Source of the DNA: Streptococcus timonensis
GTDB lineage: Bacteria; Bacillota; Bacilli; Lactobacillales; Streptococcaceae
Direction: 5' to 3'
Length of the DNA stretch: 64,000 nucleotides
NCBI RefSeq assembly: GCF_900095845.1
Contig: NZ_FMIX01000003.1
Coordinates: 344,001 to 408,000 of the forward strand
Positions 38,189 to 48,500 of this stretch are shown piece after piece. The stretch's first letter is position 1; the number at the start of each line of letters is the position of its first letter. The notes below the pieces were generated by a model. The model made no database searches and was not told the origin of the DNA. It was given only the letters and a program-made list of their open reading frames with translations. The position numbers and the translations under genes are program-made.

Positions 38189-39334
38189 ATGCAGAAAATT
38201 TTATACCTACACGCAGGTGCTGAAATGTACGGTGCTGACAAAGTATTGTTAGAGCTTATTAAAGGGTTGGATAAAGGAGAATTCGAAGCACATGTTATTT
38301 TACCCAATGATGGTGTATTAGTCAGTGCATTAGAAGAGGTTGGTGCTAAAGTTAAAGTAATTAACTATCCAATCTTGCGCCGTAAATATTTTAATCCAAG
38401 AGGGATTCTTGAGTACTTCAGTTCTTATAACCGCTATTCAAAACAAATCGCTGACTATGCTAAGGGAAATGGAATTACTCTCATTCACAATAATACGACT
38501 GCAGTTCTTGAGGGAATTCACCTCAAACGGAAGTTGAAAATTCCGTTGATTTGGCATGTTCATGAAATTATCGTCAAACCAAAAGCGATTTCTGATTTTA
38601 TCAACTTTTTGATGGGGAGCTATGCTGATAAGATTGTGACAGTTTCAAATGCTGTAGCAAATCATGTCAAGCAATCTCGCTGTGTTAAAGATGACCAAGT
38701 TCAAGTCATCTATAATGGTGTTGACAATGCTGTTTATCAGGTGATGGATGCTAGCGGTGTCCGAAACCAGTTTGGAATTGCTCAAGATGCTCTGGTAATC
38801 GGAATGGTTGGTCGTGTTAATGCTTGGAAGGGGCAAGGTGACTTTCTGGAAGCCGTGACTCCAATCTTGAAGGACAATCCAAAAGCAGTTGCCTTTTTAG
38901 CAGGTAGTGCATTTGAGGGTGAAGAATGGCGTGTGGTTGAGTTGGAAAAAGCCATTTCAGACTCTCCAGTAGCGAGACAAATCAAACGAATTGACTATTA
39001 TAACAAGACGACAGAGCTTTATAATATGTTTGATATCTTTGTCTTACCAAGTACCAATCCAGATCCACTACCAACAGTGGTCCTAGAAGCCATGGCTTGT
39101 GGCAAACCAGTCGTGGGCTACCATCATGGCGGTGTCTGTGAAATGGTCAAGGAAGGTGAAAATGGCCTTCTCGTCACACCAAATCAACCTGTAGAACTGT
39201 CTAAGGCTATTCAAGAGTTGGCTGAAAATACCGAGAAAAGAGCGCAATTTGGTGAGGCTTCTATCAAACGTCAAACAGAGCTATTTTCGTTGGAGAGTTA
39301 TATCAAGAATTTCTCAGATTTGTATAAAAGATAG
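38189..39334 (+). CDS. Glycosyltransferase family 4
   Basis: 381 aa with the GT4 (GT-B fold) plan. The N-terminal acceptor domain starts HAGAEMYGADKVLLELIKGL; the C-terminal donor domain has GMVGRVNAWKGQGDFLEA and PSTNPDPLPTVVLEAMACGKPVVGYHHGGVCEMV with the EX7E-type motif. It begins two bases after wchF. In receptor polysaccharide loci the same position is held by wefA or wefB, which add Gal or GalNAc to rhamnose; which of these applies cannot be told from sequence alone. Confidence 0.85.
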   Translation: MQKILYLHAGAEMYGADKVLLELIKGLDKGEFEAHVILPNDGVLVSALEEVGAKVKVINYPILRRKYFNPRGILEYFSSYNRYSKQIADYAKGNGITLIHNNTTAVLEGIHLKRKLKIPLIWHVHEIIVKPKAISDFINFLMGSYADKIVTVSNAVANHVKQSRCVKDDQVQVIYNGVDNAVYQVMDASGVRNQFGIAQDALVIGMVGRVNAWKGQGDFLEAVTPILKDNPKAVAFLAGSAFEGEEWRVVELEKAISDSPVARQIKRIDYYNKTTELYNMFDIFVLPSTNPDPLPTVVLEAMACGKPVVGYHHGGVCEMVKEGENGLLVTPNQPVELSKAIQELAENTEKRAQFGEASIKRQTELFSLESYIKNFSDLYKR

Positions 39335-39346
39335 AAAATTAAGATT

Positions 39347-40345
39347 ATGAATAAAATAGATTTTGTTGTTATGTGGGTAGACGGTGGAGATCCTGTTTGG
39401 CAAGCTAAGAAAGTCAAATATTCCGAGTCTGTGGATACTTCTAAAAACAGTATGAACTCGGTGAAAGCCTATCGTGATTGGGGAACTTTCAAGTATTGGT
39501 TTAGAGGGGTGGAAAAATTTGCTCCTTGGGTCAATAAGGTATACCTCGTCACTGACCAACAAAAACCGTCTTGGTTAAATATTGCAAGCGAAAAATTGGT
39601 TTTAGTGGATCATTCAGATATCCTTCGTAAGGACTACCTGCCTGTCTTTTCTGCGAATCCTATCGAGAGCAACATCCATCGCATTACTGGGCTCTCTGAA
39701 CACTTTGTATTTTTTAATGATGATGTCTATCTTACAGCTCCGGTTGAACCAACGGATTTCTTCTCGGAAGAAGGTCTGCCAAAGTATAATACAGCTTTAT
39801 CGCCTATTGTCCCAGAACGTTACGGAACAGGGCATTTCCAAGTGAACGATATGGAAATTGTAACCAGTTATTTTAGTCGGGACGAGATTCTTAAAAATGG
39901 AAAATTTTTATCTTTCAAGCAAGGTTGGAAAAATATTCTCAAGACTTTGCTCTATAGAAATAGTAAATTTATTTGCGGTTTTTGGGAAAATCATTTGGCT
40001 CATCCCCTCTTAAAGTCAACTATGGAATTGGTATGGGAGAAAGAAACTGCTATCTTGGAAAAAACATCTGCTAGTCGCTTTAGAAATCCAGCTGATACCA
40101 ATGTTTGGCTTTTTAAATACTGGCAGATTGCTAGTGGGAAATATGAGGTAGCTGACCCTAAATTAGGTGACTTGTTCTCTCTAGACAATGTAGATTCTGA
40201 CTTTTGGGAACTATTGAATTCTGGGAAATACAAAATTATGTGTATCAATGATGGTTTTAATGTTCAAGATGAAGAGCAGGTCATGACTGACTTTATCAAA
40301 GCTATGGGTCAACTTTTCCCAGAAAAAAGTTCATTTGAACTTTAA
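39347..40345 (+). CDS. Stealth-family sugar-1-phosphate transferase (WefC/WefH-like)
   Basis: 332 aa. Stealth conserved regions are plain: CR1 [17 protein letters not shown] at the N terminus, CR2 around [29 protein letters not shown]…[21 protein letters not shown], and further blocks downstream. Such enzymes transfer hexose-1-phosphate, making a phosphodiester in the polymer; WefC and WefH do so in receptor polysaccharides of oral streptococci, transferring Gal-1-P or GalNAc-1-P. The sugar specificity is not evident here. Weak ribosome-binding site (AAAATTAAG). Confidence 0.82.
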   Translation: MNKIDFVVMWVDGGDPVWQAKKVKYSESVDTSKNSMNSVKAYRDWGTFKYWFRGVEKFAPWVNKVYLVTDQQKPSWLNIASEKLVLVDHSDILRKDYLPVFSANPIESNIHRITGLSEHFVFFNDDVYLTAPVEPTDFFSEEGLPKYNTALSPIVPERYGTGHFQVNDMEIVTSYFSRDEILKNGKFLSFKQGWKNILKTLLYRNSKFICGFWENHLAHPLLKSTMELVWEKETAILEKTSASRFRNPADTNVWLFKYWQIASGKYEVADPKLGDLFSLDNVDSDFWELLNSGKYKIMCINDGFNVQDEEQVMTDFIKAMGQLFPEKSSFEL

Positions 40346-40378
40346 ACATCTAATTGAGTAAGAGAAAGAAAAGAAAAT

Positions 40379-41353
40379 ATGATTTCGGTAATTGTACCTA
40401 TTTATAATGTGGAGGAATATCTTCGGTATGCTATGGAAAGTTTGGTCAATCAAACCTATAAAGATTTTGAAGTCATTTTGGTTGACGATGGTTCCATTGA
40501 TAATTCCGGGCAACTATGCGATCAATACGCAAGTGACTATGAATGGGTATCGGCCTATCATAAAGTAAATGGTGGATTGTCTGATGCTAGAAACTATGGT
40601 GTGACTAAAGCTAAAGGGGACTGGATTGTTTTTCTAGACCCAGATGACTATTTTGAGCCTTGTGCCCTTGAGCTTTTAATGGAACTCCAAAAACGTACAG
40701 GTGCTCGAATTGTTGCAGGAAAAGGCAAGGACACCTACGATCACGATTCTTATCAAAACTACCAAATAAATGAAGAAATGCTAGCGAAAGCTACCCTTCT
40801 TTCTTCTGAAGAAACTTTGGTAGAGATGCTTTATGGTACAATTGCTACGGTCTCTGCCTGGGCTAAACTCTTTCCAAAAGATATCGTAGAAAAACACCCC
40901 TATCCAAAAGGGAAAATCTATGAAGACTTATATGTTATTAGTGATTACTTGAAAGAAGTGGAATCAGTTTGTGTGATTGATTTAGGTATCTATCATTATT
41001 ATCGTAGACCAAACAGTATTACCTTATCAAACTTCAATAGTAAGCACTATGATTTTTATGATTCTATGGATCATTTGGCAGAAGTTGTCCAGAAGGACTA
41101 TGCTGCCAATACAGAACTTGACGATGCTGTCATCGCCCGTTTGTTCATCGGTAGTCTCCACATTTTCATCTTAATCTCAGATTCTTCCAAAGAGGAAATT
41201 CTTCGTATTCAAAGAAAGATTAGACCTCATCTAGGAAGAGTATTGAAAAATAAGCGGATTAACTTGAAAAATAAGGCGATCTATGTGATGTTATCATTGG
41301 CTCCAGGTCTGTATTATCGTTTTAAAAAATTAAAAAAAGCCTCAATGAAATAA
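40379..41353 (+). CDS. Glycosyltransferase family 2
   Basis: 324 aa with a GT-A fold: SVIVPIYNVEEYLRYAMESLVNQTYKDFEVILVDDGS (nucleotide site), NGGLSDARNYGVTKAKGDWIVFLDPDDYF with the DxD-like metal site, and EDLYVISDYL for the catalytic base region. The C-terminal ~60 residues are basic and may touch the membrane. In position it corresponds to wefD-type beta-transferases that extend the repeat unit. It is followed by a decayed segment, not by a healthy gene. Confidence 0.83.
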   Translation: MISVIVPIYNVEEYLRYAMESLVNQTYKDFEVILVDDGSIDNSGQLCDQYASDYEWVSAYHKVNGGLSDARNYGVTKAKGDWIVFLDPDDYFEPCALELLMELQKRTGARIVAGKGKDTYDHDSYQNYQINEEMLAKATLLSSEETLVEMLYGTIATVSAWAKLFPKDIVEKHPYPKGKIYEDLYVISDYLKEVESVCVIDLGIYHYYRRPNSITLSNFNSKHYDFYDSMDHLAEVVQKDYAANTELDDAVIARLFIGSLHIFILISDSSKEEILRIQRKIRPHLGRVLKNKRINLKNKAIYVMLSLAPGLYYRFKKLKKASMK

Positions 41354-41379
41354 AAGAGGTTAGAGATTAGAAAAAGAAA

Positions 41380-42040
41380 ATGTTAAAGATATAACGCGAT
41401 AAACTGTTGGTGGCAGTGGTTCTAACATTGGTGATTTCGATTGATATGATTCGGACTTAAATGTTAGCGTCTTTCTTGCCTCATATCCCCAATATCGTTC
41501 CATTTTTCGGAGTGGTCTTGTTAGGGTTACGTTTTCTTTATATTAAGCAATATTCTTTTACGTTTTTCTTGTTTGCACCGTTTTTATTGATAACAGGTTG
41601 TCTCATTTACTATAAGACGGGTAATCTAAATGCCTTAATGTACCTTCTTCTGATTAGAATAAAGTGGAGTTAGAGAGTATTCTAAAACTTTATGTAAGGA
41701 TCAGCTTGTTCTTTGTTGTTTTGATTATTCTACTTTCGATGATGGGAGTCATTCCAAACTTACAGTTTGTTCAATCTCGAGCAGCGGGTGCCGTTGTCCA
41801 AAACTCTTTTGGATTTATCTACTCAACTGACTTTGCCTCTCATTGTTTCTATCTCTATATGGTTATTTCTTATCTTTTTAGAAAAAAGTATATTTTTCTA
41901 AGAATTTTATCAGGATTAGCCTTGGCAGGATTTGTTATCTATTTTTGTGATGCCCGTTTAAATGCTGACTCCATCTTAGCAGCAACAGGAATTGTTCTAT
42001 ACTTTTATTATCATAAACACATCAAATTGTTTTTGAAACC
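41380..42040 (+). pseudogene. Decayed polysaccharide polymerase (wzy relic)
   Basis: Reading from ATG 41380, the frame gives DKLLVAVVLTLVISIDMIRT and then MLASFLPHIPNIVPFFGVVLLG, interrupted by TAA at 41392 and 41458. After a stop near 41671 it continues in another frame (ESILKLYVRISLFFVVLIILL… FGFIYSTDFASHCFYLYM). Hydrophobic segments and the GF.Y.TDF.SH block resemble the intact polymerase at 42564 but differ in sequence, so this is another polymerase type. At least two stops and one frameshift make it dead. Confidence 0.75.
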
Positions 42041-42043
42041 TAT

Positions 42044-42217
42044 GAATTGGGAGAAGATGTTCGTTTCAATCGAACTGTATACGAATGTCTCAATAAAATC
42101 GCATTCTCACAAATTTGTTAATATGCCTATATTTCGGGCGGGGACTCTTCTACTATGGGACAGTATAATCCCAATCGAATGAAATATCAACTGGAAAAAT
42201 TAGAGAAAGTTGACTAG
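42044..42217 (+). pseudogene. Relic of a family 2 glycosyltransferase
   Basis: In this frame the sequence reads ELGEDVRFNRTVYECLNKIA, a stop (42119), then YAYISGGDSSTMGQYNPNRM and KYQLEKLEKVD. This matches the ED..FN..VYE and later DS.T…..R parts of the catalytic and C-terminal region of GT2 enzymes. The N-terminal half is absent. It overlaps the end of the decayed polymerase in another frame, suggesting that a deletion joined the two. Confidence 0.6.
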
Positions 42218-42279
42218 CTGATGTCAATATGGGGCATTCATGATGGACAATTTGTTGATCAAATAAATCTCGTATTCTA

Positions 42280-42414
42280 ATGAGTAATATTCAAAATATT
42301 TCAGCTCAAAAAACACCTCTTCTTTTGAAACGGCAATATTTTGAAGAATTGTGTGTAAACAAAGAGATGGTTATTTTGACAAAAAAACACTCCTTTTATC
42401 AATCTTTTCGTTAG
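42280..42414 (+). other. Short open frame in the relic segment
   Basis: 44 codons (MSNIQNISAQKTPLLLKRQYFEEL… ending HSFYQSFR) with no ribosome-binding site, probably the tail of the lost transferase. From here to 42563 there is no gene; stretches such as SYLFIEYIVRW in a further frame suggest more decay. Confidence 0.3.
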
Positions 42415-42563
42415 ATTCTTACTTATTTATAGAATACATCGTACGGTGGATTTTCTAAAGAAATACAGATTTTAATCAAATGGGTAAGTTCAATTCTTTG
42501 ATATTTGATAAAAGAGAGTTGTAAAGTTTTAAATATTTTTAATTAAATGATTGAAAGGGTTGG

Positions 42564-43739
42564 ATGGCTATTGTGATAAACAATCGTACTATATCAGAAA
42601 AAATTTATTTAATCACCTTATTTATATGGGTTGTTGTCACGTCATTAGTCACAACTACTTATTTTATTAGATTAGAGGGCTTTTTATCATTGTATAGGAT
42701 CGTCCTCTATTTCACAATTGCTATGATTTTGATAAAAGAGTTGGTGAATCTTCCAAGAAGCTTGTATCACTTTAGATTTCATTGGGAACAACTGTTAATA
42801 GCAGTATTGTTCATTATTTCTATGTTTATAGTTGCAAAAAATCGAGAGGGGTTACTTGATTTAAATGTTCTTTTACTTGTTTTTTCAGCTAGAGATATAG
42901 ATTTCAGAAAGTTATTAGGAACTTTCTCTTTTGCCACATTTCTAGTCCTTGTTTTGACGATTTTTGCTAGCAACAAGGGCGTGATTTCGAATATGATTAT
43001 GCGTGCAGATAGCGGATATCGTTTTAGTCTAGGGTTTAATTATGTTTCGTTTGCCTCACAAAGATTATTTTTTGCATTATGTACTTATCTAATGTTTCGA
43101 GGGAAAAAAATTTCTTACATGGAATTACTGGTCCTACTGTCGGCTACGATTTATATGTACCAACAAACTTCGACAACCAGTCCATTTTATTTAAGTATTT
43201 TAATACTTACATATGCGTTATTTAGTCTGAAAATCATAAAAAAAGGCTTTATTATTGAACACTTCTGGATGAAAACAATCGCAAAATATGGTTTTATTTT
43301 GGCTTTAATCATTACCTTATATTTCTGTTTATATTCATCTGGGAATTTATTCCATTTTGTAGATCAATTTACACATAATCGGCTACGGTTAAGTGTAGAG
43401 GGGTTCCGCAATTTTGGAGTATCTTGGTTAGGACAACATATTAAATTTACACTCTTAGACATTTTCGGGAATTTTACTAGTAATTATAATTTCATAGATA
43501 GCTCGTTTGTGCAGTTGTTGGTTATTGATGGCTTAATCGTCAGTGCCTTCATGTTGTTAACTCTTACTAAAGTTATGAAATATTTCGTAACCATTCGAGA
43601 AGATATCGTACTTGCCTGTTTAGGAGTCATGATTATCCATGGCATGTTTGACCCTCAAATGTTAGTTCTTCGATATTCTCCATTGATCTTATTTATCAGT
43701 CGTTTGTTTATCATGAATTCAGATAATGAAATTGAATAA
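42564..43739 (+). CDS. wzy: Polysaccharide repeat-unit polymerase Wzy
   Basis: 391 aa with about ten membrane segments and a larger loop near residues 270-330, the usual Wzy topology; it joins lipid-linked repeat units outside the membrane. Key blocks include RADSGYRFSLGFNYVSFASQ and NRLRLSVEGFRNFGVSWLGQ, the latter like the external loop motif of streptococcal polymerases. GAAAGGG precedes the ATG. Sequence is lower in GC than its neighbours, fitting a recently exchanged allele. It lies directly after the relic of another polymerase. Confidence 0.85.
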   Translation: MAIVINNRTISEKIYLITLFIWVVVTSLVTTTYFIRLEGFLSLYRIVLYFTIAMILIKELVNLPRSLYHFRFHWEQLLIAVLFIISMFIVAKNREGLLDLNVLLLVFSARDIDFRKLLGTFSFATFLVLVLTIFASNKGVISNMIMRADSGYRFSLGFNYVSFASQRLFFALCTYLMFRGKKISYMELLVLLSATIYMYQQTSTTSPFYLSILILTYALFSLKIIKKGFIIEHFWMKTIAKYGFILALIITLYFCLYSSGNLFHFVDQFTHNRLRLSVEGFRNFGVSWLGQHIKFTLLDIFGNFTSNYNFIDSSFVQLLVIDGLIVSAFMLLTLTKVMKYFVTIREDIVLACLGVMIIHGMFDPQMLVLRYSPLILFISRLFIMNSDNEIE

Positions 43740-43786
43740 AGAAGATTAAACGATAATTTAACAGGAAGGCAAAATTCTCTATATTT

Positions 43787-45199
43787 ATGAAAGTGCTTAA
43801 AAACTACGCCTACAATCTTTCTTATCAATTGTTGGTGATTATACTTCCGATTATTACGACTCCCTATGTAACACGGGTCTTTTCTTCGGATGATTTAGGG
43901 ACGTATGGATACTTTAATTCCATTGTCACCTACTTTATTCTCTTAGCGACACTAGGAGTTGCTAACTATGGTACTAAGGAAATTTCCAGCCATCGTAAGG
44001 AAGTCGAAAAGACTTTCTGGGGGATCTATAGTTTGCAGATACTAGCTACTTGCTTAGCAATTAGTCTCTATATCATAGTATGTCTCTTGGTTCCTTCCAT
44101 GAACAATCCTATTGCTTATATTTTAGGCTTTAGTTTGTTATCTCGTGGTTTAGATATTTCTTGGCTTTTTCAAGGGCTTGAAGACTTCAAAAAGATAACG
44201 GCTCGAAACACCATGGTCAAGCTTCTAGGGGTTGTTTCAATCTTTCTTTTTGTAAAGAAACCATCTGATTTATATTTGTATATCATTCTCATAGTTGCTT
44301 ATGATTTATTAGGTCAACTGAGTATGTGGTTACCAGCTCGTGAACACATTCGCAAACCCCATCTTGATTTGGCCTATGCTAGGAAGCATATCAAGCCGGT
44401 AATTCTCTTGTTTTTACCTCAAATTGCAATTTCACTTTATATCACGCTAGATCGTACAATGCTAGGGGCCCTGTCTTCTACCAAGGATGTAGGGATTTAC
44501 GATCAAGCTCTTAAGTTGATAAATATTTTGTTGACCTTGGTAACTTCACTGGGAAGCGTCATGCTTCCACGGGTTTCCAATCTTCTTTCATCTGGAAATC
44601 AAAAAGCAGTTAACAAATTACATGAAATGTCCTTCTTGGTTTATAATCTTGTTATTTTTCCAATGATTGCAGGGATTTTGATTGTCAACAACGACTTTGT
44701 TCAATTTTTCTTGGGGCAAGACTTCCAGGATGCACGTTATGCAATCGCGATTATGGTCTTCCGGATGTTCTTTATCGGCTGGACCAACATCATGGGGATT
44801 CAAATCTTAATTCCACATAATCACAATCGTGAATTTATGTTATCGACAACCATTCCTGCTATTTTTAGTGTAGGACTCAACCTCCTCTTGATTCCGCCTT
44901 TAGGTTATATAGGGGCTTCAATTGTATCCGTTGCGACCGAAGGTCTAGTTTGGCTCATCCAACTCTATTTCACACGGTCTTACTTGAAAGAAGTCAAGAT
45001 TCTTCCTTCTATGCTAAAAATATTCCTAGCTGCTCTCTTAATGTACGGAAGCCTGCACTTTATGCAAGCCTTTATCAACTTCTCAGCTGTTGTGAATGTT
45101 TTGATTTTTGCTGTGTTTGGTTTCGTCGTTTATGGAGGATTGATACTAGTCTTACGTGTCTTGGATTTCCAAGAACTAAAAAGTGTTTTAAAGAAATGA
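43787..45199 (+). CDS. wzx: Repeat-unit flippase Wzx
   Basis: 470 aa with ~12-14 membrane segments, of the MOP superfamily. The N terminus NYAYNLSYQLLVIILPIITTPYVTRVFSSDDLGTYGYFNS is typical of streptococcal Wzx. It moves lipid-linked repeat units across the membrane for Wzy. The ribosome-binding site is weak and far (AGGAAGG about 18 nt upstream). Confidence 0.92.
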   Translation: MKVLKNYAYNLSYQLLVIILPIITTPYVTRVFSSDDLGTYGYFNSIVTYFILLATLGVANYGTKEISSHRKEVEKTFWGIYSLQILATCLAISLYIIVCLLVPSMNNPIAYILGFSLLSRGLDISWLFQGLEDFKKITARNTMVKLLGVVSIFLFVKKPSDLYLYIILIVAYDLLGQLSMWLPAREHIRKPHLDLAYARKHIKPVILLFLPQIAISLYITLDRTMLGALSSTKDVGIYDQALKLINILLTLVTSLGSVMLPRVSNLLSSGNQKAVNKLHEMSFLVYNLVIFPMIAGILIVNNDFVQFFLGQDFQDARYAIAIMVFRMFFIGWTNIMGIQILIPHNHNREFMLSTTIPAIFSVGLNLLLIPPLGYIGASIVSVATEGLVWLIQLYFTRSYLKEVKILPSMLKIFLAALLMYGSLHFMQAFINFSAVVNVLIFAVFGFVVYGGLILVLRVLDFQELKSVLKK

Positions 45200-45208
45200 G
45201 GAGATGAT

Positions 45209-46312
45209 ATGTACGATTATTTGATTGTCGGCGCGGGTCTGTCAGGTGCAATTTTCGCTCATGAGGCAACCAAGCGTGGAAAAAAAGTAAAAGTAATTGA
45301 CAAGCGTGGTCACATCGGTGGAAATATCTACTGTGAAAATATTGAAGGAATTAATGTTCACAAGTACGGTGCCCATATTTTCCATACTTCCAACAAAAAG
45401 GTTTGGGACTATGTCAACCAGTTCGCTGAATTCAACAACTATATCAACTCACCAGTGGCTAACTATAAGGGGAGTCTTTACAATCTTCCTTTCAACATGA
45501 ATACCTTCTATGCCATGTGGGGGACCAAGACTCCTCAGGAAGTCAAGGACAAGATTGCGGAGCAAACGGCGGATATGAAGGATGTTGAGCCGAAAAACTT
45601 GGAAGAACAAGCGATCAAGTTGATTGGTCCGGATATCTATGAAAAGTTGATCAAGGGCTATACAGAAAAGCAATGGGGGCGTTCTGCAACAGACCTTCCT
45701 CCATTTATCATCAAACGTCTTCCAGTTCGTTTGACTTTTGATAACAACTATTTTAACGATCGTTATCAGGGAATTCCAATCGGCGGCTACAACGTCATCG
45801 TTGAAAACATGTTGGGTGATGTAGAAGTAGAACTTGGAGTTGACTTCTTTGCTAACCGTGAAGAGTTAGAAGCATCAGCAGAAAAAGTTGTCTTTACAGG
45901 AATGATTGACCAGTACTTTGACTACAAGCATGGAGAGTTGGAATACCGTAGTCTTCGATTCGAGCACGAAGCCTTGGATGAAGAAAATTATCAAGGAAAT
46001 GCCGTGGTTAACTATACGGAACGTGAGATTCCATACACTCGTATCATTGAGCACAAGCACTTCGAGTATGGCACTCAACCAAAGACGGTTATCACTCGTG
46101 AGTACCCAGCTGATTGGAAACGTGGAGATGAGCCATACTATCCAATCAATGATGAAAAAAACAATACTATATTTGCTAAGTATCAAGAAGAAGCATCCAA
46201 AAATGACAAAGTCATCTTCTGTGGGCGCCTAGCTGATTATAAATACTACGACATGCACGTGGTTATTGAGCGTGCTCTTGAAGTCGTCGAGGAAAAATTG
46301 GGAAGTATCTAA
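45209..46312 (+). CDS. glf: UDP-galactopyranose mutase
   Basis: 367 aa flavoenzyme converting UDP-Galp to UDP-Galf. The FAD site is at the N terminus (YLIVGAGLSGAIFAHEA… type, IDKRGHIGGN). KYGAHIFHTSNKKVWDYVNQF, GYTEKQWGRSATDLP and RLADYKYYDMHVVIERAL are family blocks. Its presence shows that the polymer contains galactofuranose. AGGAGATGAT precedes the ATG. Confidence 0.96.
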   Translation: MYDYLIVGAGLSGAIFAHEATKRGKKVKVIDKRGHIGGNIYCENIEGINVHKYGAHIFHTSNKKVWDYVNQFAEFNNYINSPVANYKGSLYNLPFNMNTFYAMWGTKTPQEVKDKIAEQTADMKDVEPKNLEEQAIKLIGPDIYEKLIKGYTEKQWGRSATDLPPFIIKRLPVRLTFDNNYFNDRYQGIPIGGYNVIVENMLGDVEVELGVDFFANREELEASAEKVVFTGMIDQYFDYKHGELEYRSLRFEHEALDEENYQGNAVVNYTEREIPYTRIIEHKHFEYGTQPKTVITREYPADWKRGDEPYYPINDEKNNTIFAKYQEEASKNDKVIFCGRLADYKYYDMHVVIERALEVVEEKLGSI

Positions 46313-46338
46313 GGATATCACAGATAAAGGGGAGAAAA

Positions 46339-47391
46339 GTGAGATATTATCTGAAAGATTCATTTCTGCATAACCAACATGAAAAGAATGCAGGAAGTAA
46401 GGCGCGAAATGATGTGGAAGCCATTCTAATTTCAGAAGGGTATAAGGGATTAGAGATTAAGGTTGACGACTGGTATCAGATGAATTTCTTTAAGGCCCAA
46501 CAACACAAATATAGTGCAACTAAATCTGTGTTTGATCAACTAGGTTCAGGGGATGAATTGGTCATTCAGTTTCCAATTATCCATCATACATTTTTCATTG
46601 CACAGCTCATCAAGCAGGCACAAAAAAGAGGAGCGAAATTCTACCTCTTGATTCACGATATTGAAACCTTACGTCATGCTGCAGGCTCTGAAGTGAAATT
46701 GAGACATAAATTGAGAAACTATTTCCAAGAGAAGAAAGCTTTGATGTCTGTGGATGGGATTATTGTTCATAATGACATCATGAAGAGTGTTTTAGCTAAT
46801 CAAGGATTTCCAGCTGATAAAATGGTTAGTTTAGAGATTTTTGATTATTTGATTCCAAATTTTCAAGAAAAGTCTCTTCCTCAAAAAGAACAAGCAATCA
46901 TTGTTGCTGGGAATTTAAACCCAACAAAATCAGGCTATCTATATAGTTTGCCAGAGAATCCTACCTATAATCTCTATGGAGTTGGGTACGATGAAAGCCG
47001 TGCTTTGAATAACATCACTTACTTTGGTGCCTTTATGCCTGATGATTTACCAGCAGCTCTTGAAGGTAGTTTTGGCTTAGTGTGGGATGGGGATAGTTCG
47101 GAAACTTGTCAGGGTACTTACGGCAACTATCTGCGTTTTAACAATTCTCATAAAGCTTCTCTTTACTTGGCATCTGGCTTTCCTCTCGTGGTTTGGAAGG
47201 AATCCGCCCTTGCTCATTTTGTATTGGATAAACAGTGTGGTATAGTAGTTGATTCTCTTCACGACCTCCAAAAGATATTAGACGAGTTGACGCTACAAGA
47301 TTATAATGAGCTTTTAGACAATGCTAGACACGTTGGAGTCGCTCTTCGAGAAGGGGCTTATCTTAAAGCAGCTTTAATGAAATTAAAATGA
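46339..47391 (+). CDS. Putative galactofuranosyltransferase (Gtf3-like fold)
   Basis: 350 aa. The pattern GSKARNDVEAIL…, LLIHDIETLR, IIVHNDIMKSVL, NLNPTKSGYLY and the C-terminal FGLVWDGDSSETCQGTYGNYLRFNNSHKASLYLASGFPLVVWKES block is that of the Gtf3/WefE-type family, annotated as galactofuranosyl or glucosyl transferases. It follows glf by 26 bp, so it probably uses the UDP-Galf made by that enzyme. The start overlaps a good ribosome-binding site (AAAGGGGAGAAAA) and uses GTG. Family good, exact linkage inferred. Confidence 0.72.
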   Translation: MRYYLKDSFLHNQHEKNAGSKARNDVEAILISEGYKGLEIKVDDWYQMNFFKAQQHKYSATKSVFDQLGSGDELVIQFPIIHHTFFIAQLIKQAQKRGAKFYLLIHDIETLRHAAGSEVKLRHKLRNYFQEKKALMSVDGIIVHNDIMKSVLANQGFPADKMVSLEIFDYLIPNFQEKSLPQKEQAIIVAGNLNPTKSGYLYSLPENPTYNLYGVGYDESRALNNITYFGAFMPDDLPAALEGSFGLVWDGDSSETCQGTYGNYLRFNNSHKASLYLASGFPLVVWKESALAHFVLDKQCGIVVDSLHDLQKILDELTLQDYNELLDNARHVGVALREGAYLKAALMKLK

Positions 47392-47630
47392 CTTTATAAA
47401 ACTGATTTGTAACTGTTATTTGTAGAGTGTTATAAGAGTAGCAGTCGGTTTTCGTATTTTATATTTTAAAAGTATAGAGGTTTTTTGATAAAGACATTAT
47501 AGTTATCATTTATTAATAGTAATTTACTGTACTTTACAAAAAATTAATAATAAAATAAAAAATTCGTTAGATTCCTTCTTAAGCTATCAACTTGAAAGTG
47601 AAAAAGGATAAAAGAGAAAGGTTGCCTAAA

Positions 47631-48500
47631 ATGAAAGGTATTATTTTAGCAGGTGGTTCGGGAACACGTTTATATCCCCTTACTCGCGTTGCATCAAAAC
47701 AACTGATGCCGATTTATGATAAACCTATGATTTACTATCCGCTTTCAACTCTGATGTTAGCTGGAATAAAGGATATTTTAATTATTTCTACTCCTCAAGA
47801 TTTGCCTAGATTTAAAGAACTGCTTCAAGATGGATCTGAGTTTGGCATTAAACTTTCTTATGCGGAGCAACCGAGCCCAGATGGTCTAGCCCAAGCATTT
47901 ATTATCGGAGAAGAGTTTATTGGAACTGATAATGTTGCTTTGATTTTGGGAGACAACATCTATCATGGGTCAGGTCTTTCAAAAATGCTTCAAAAAGCAG
48001 CAAGCAAGGAGTCGGGCGCGACTGTTTTTGGATACCATGTAAAGGACCCTGAACGATTCGGTGTTGTGGAGTTTGACAAGGACATGAACGCTATTTCTAT
48101 TGAAGAAAAGCCAGAACATCCTCGTTCAAACTATGCAGTTACAGGCCTCTATTTCTACGATAACGATGTAGTAGCAATTTCTAAAAGCATCAAACCAAGC
48201 CCTCGTGGCGAATTGGAGATTACAGACGTTAATAAGGCTTATCTAGAACGTGGAGATTTGTCAGTTGAGGTTATGGGGCGTGGTTTTGCTTGGTTAGATA
48301 CAGGAACTCACGAGAGTTTGCTAGAAGCTTCGCAGTACATTGAAACTGTTCAACGTATACAAAATGTTCAGGTTGCAAATTTAGAAGAAATTGCCTATCG
48401 TATGGGCTATATCAGTCGAGAAGATGTGTTGGAGTTGGCTCAACCGCTGAAGAAAAATGAATACGGGCAGTATCTGCTCCGTTTGATAGGAGAGGGATAG
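47631..48500 (+). CDS. rmlA: Glucose-1-phosphate thymidylyltransferase
   Basis: 289 aa, first step of dTDP-L-rhamnose synthesis. [17 protein letters not shown] is the nucleotide-binding motif; [18 protein letters not shown] and [19 protein letters not shown] are diagnostic. The start at 47631 gives the family length; a longer frame from 47592 lacks support, while AGAAAGG lies upstream of 47631. The 47392-47630 gap is AT-rich and could hold an internal promoter. Confidence 0.96.
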   Translation: MKGIILAGGSGTRLYPLTRVASKQLMPIYDKPMIYYPLSTLMLAGIKDILIISTPQDLPRFKELLQDGSEFGIKLSYAEQPSPDGLAQAFIIGEEFIGTDNVALILGDNIYHGSGLSKMLQKAASKESGATVFGYHVKDPERFGVVEFDKDMNAISIEEKPEHPRSNYAVTGLYFYDNDVVAISKSIKPSPRGELEITDVNKAYLERGDLSVEVMGRGFAWLDTGTHESLLEASQYIETVQRIQNVQVANLEEIAYRMGYISREDVLELAQPLKKNEYGQYLLRLIGEG

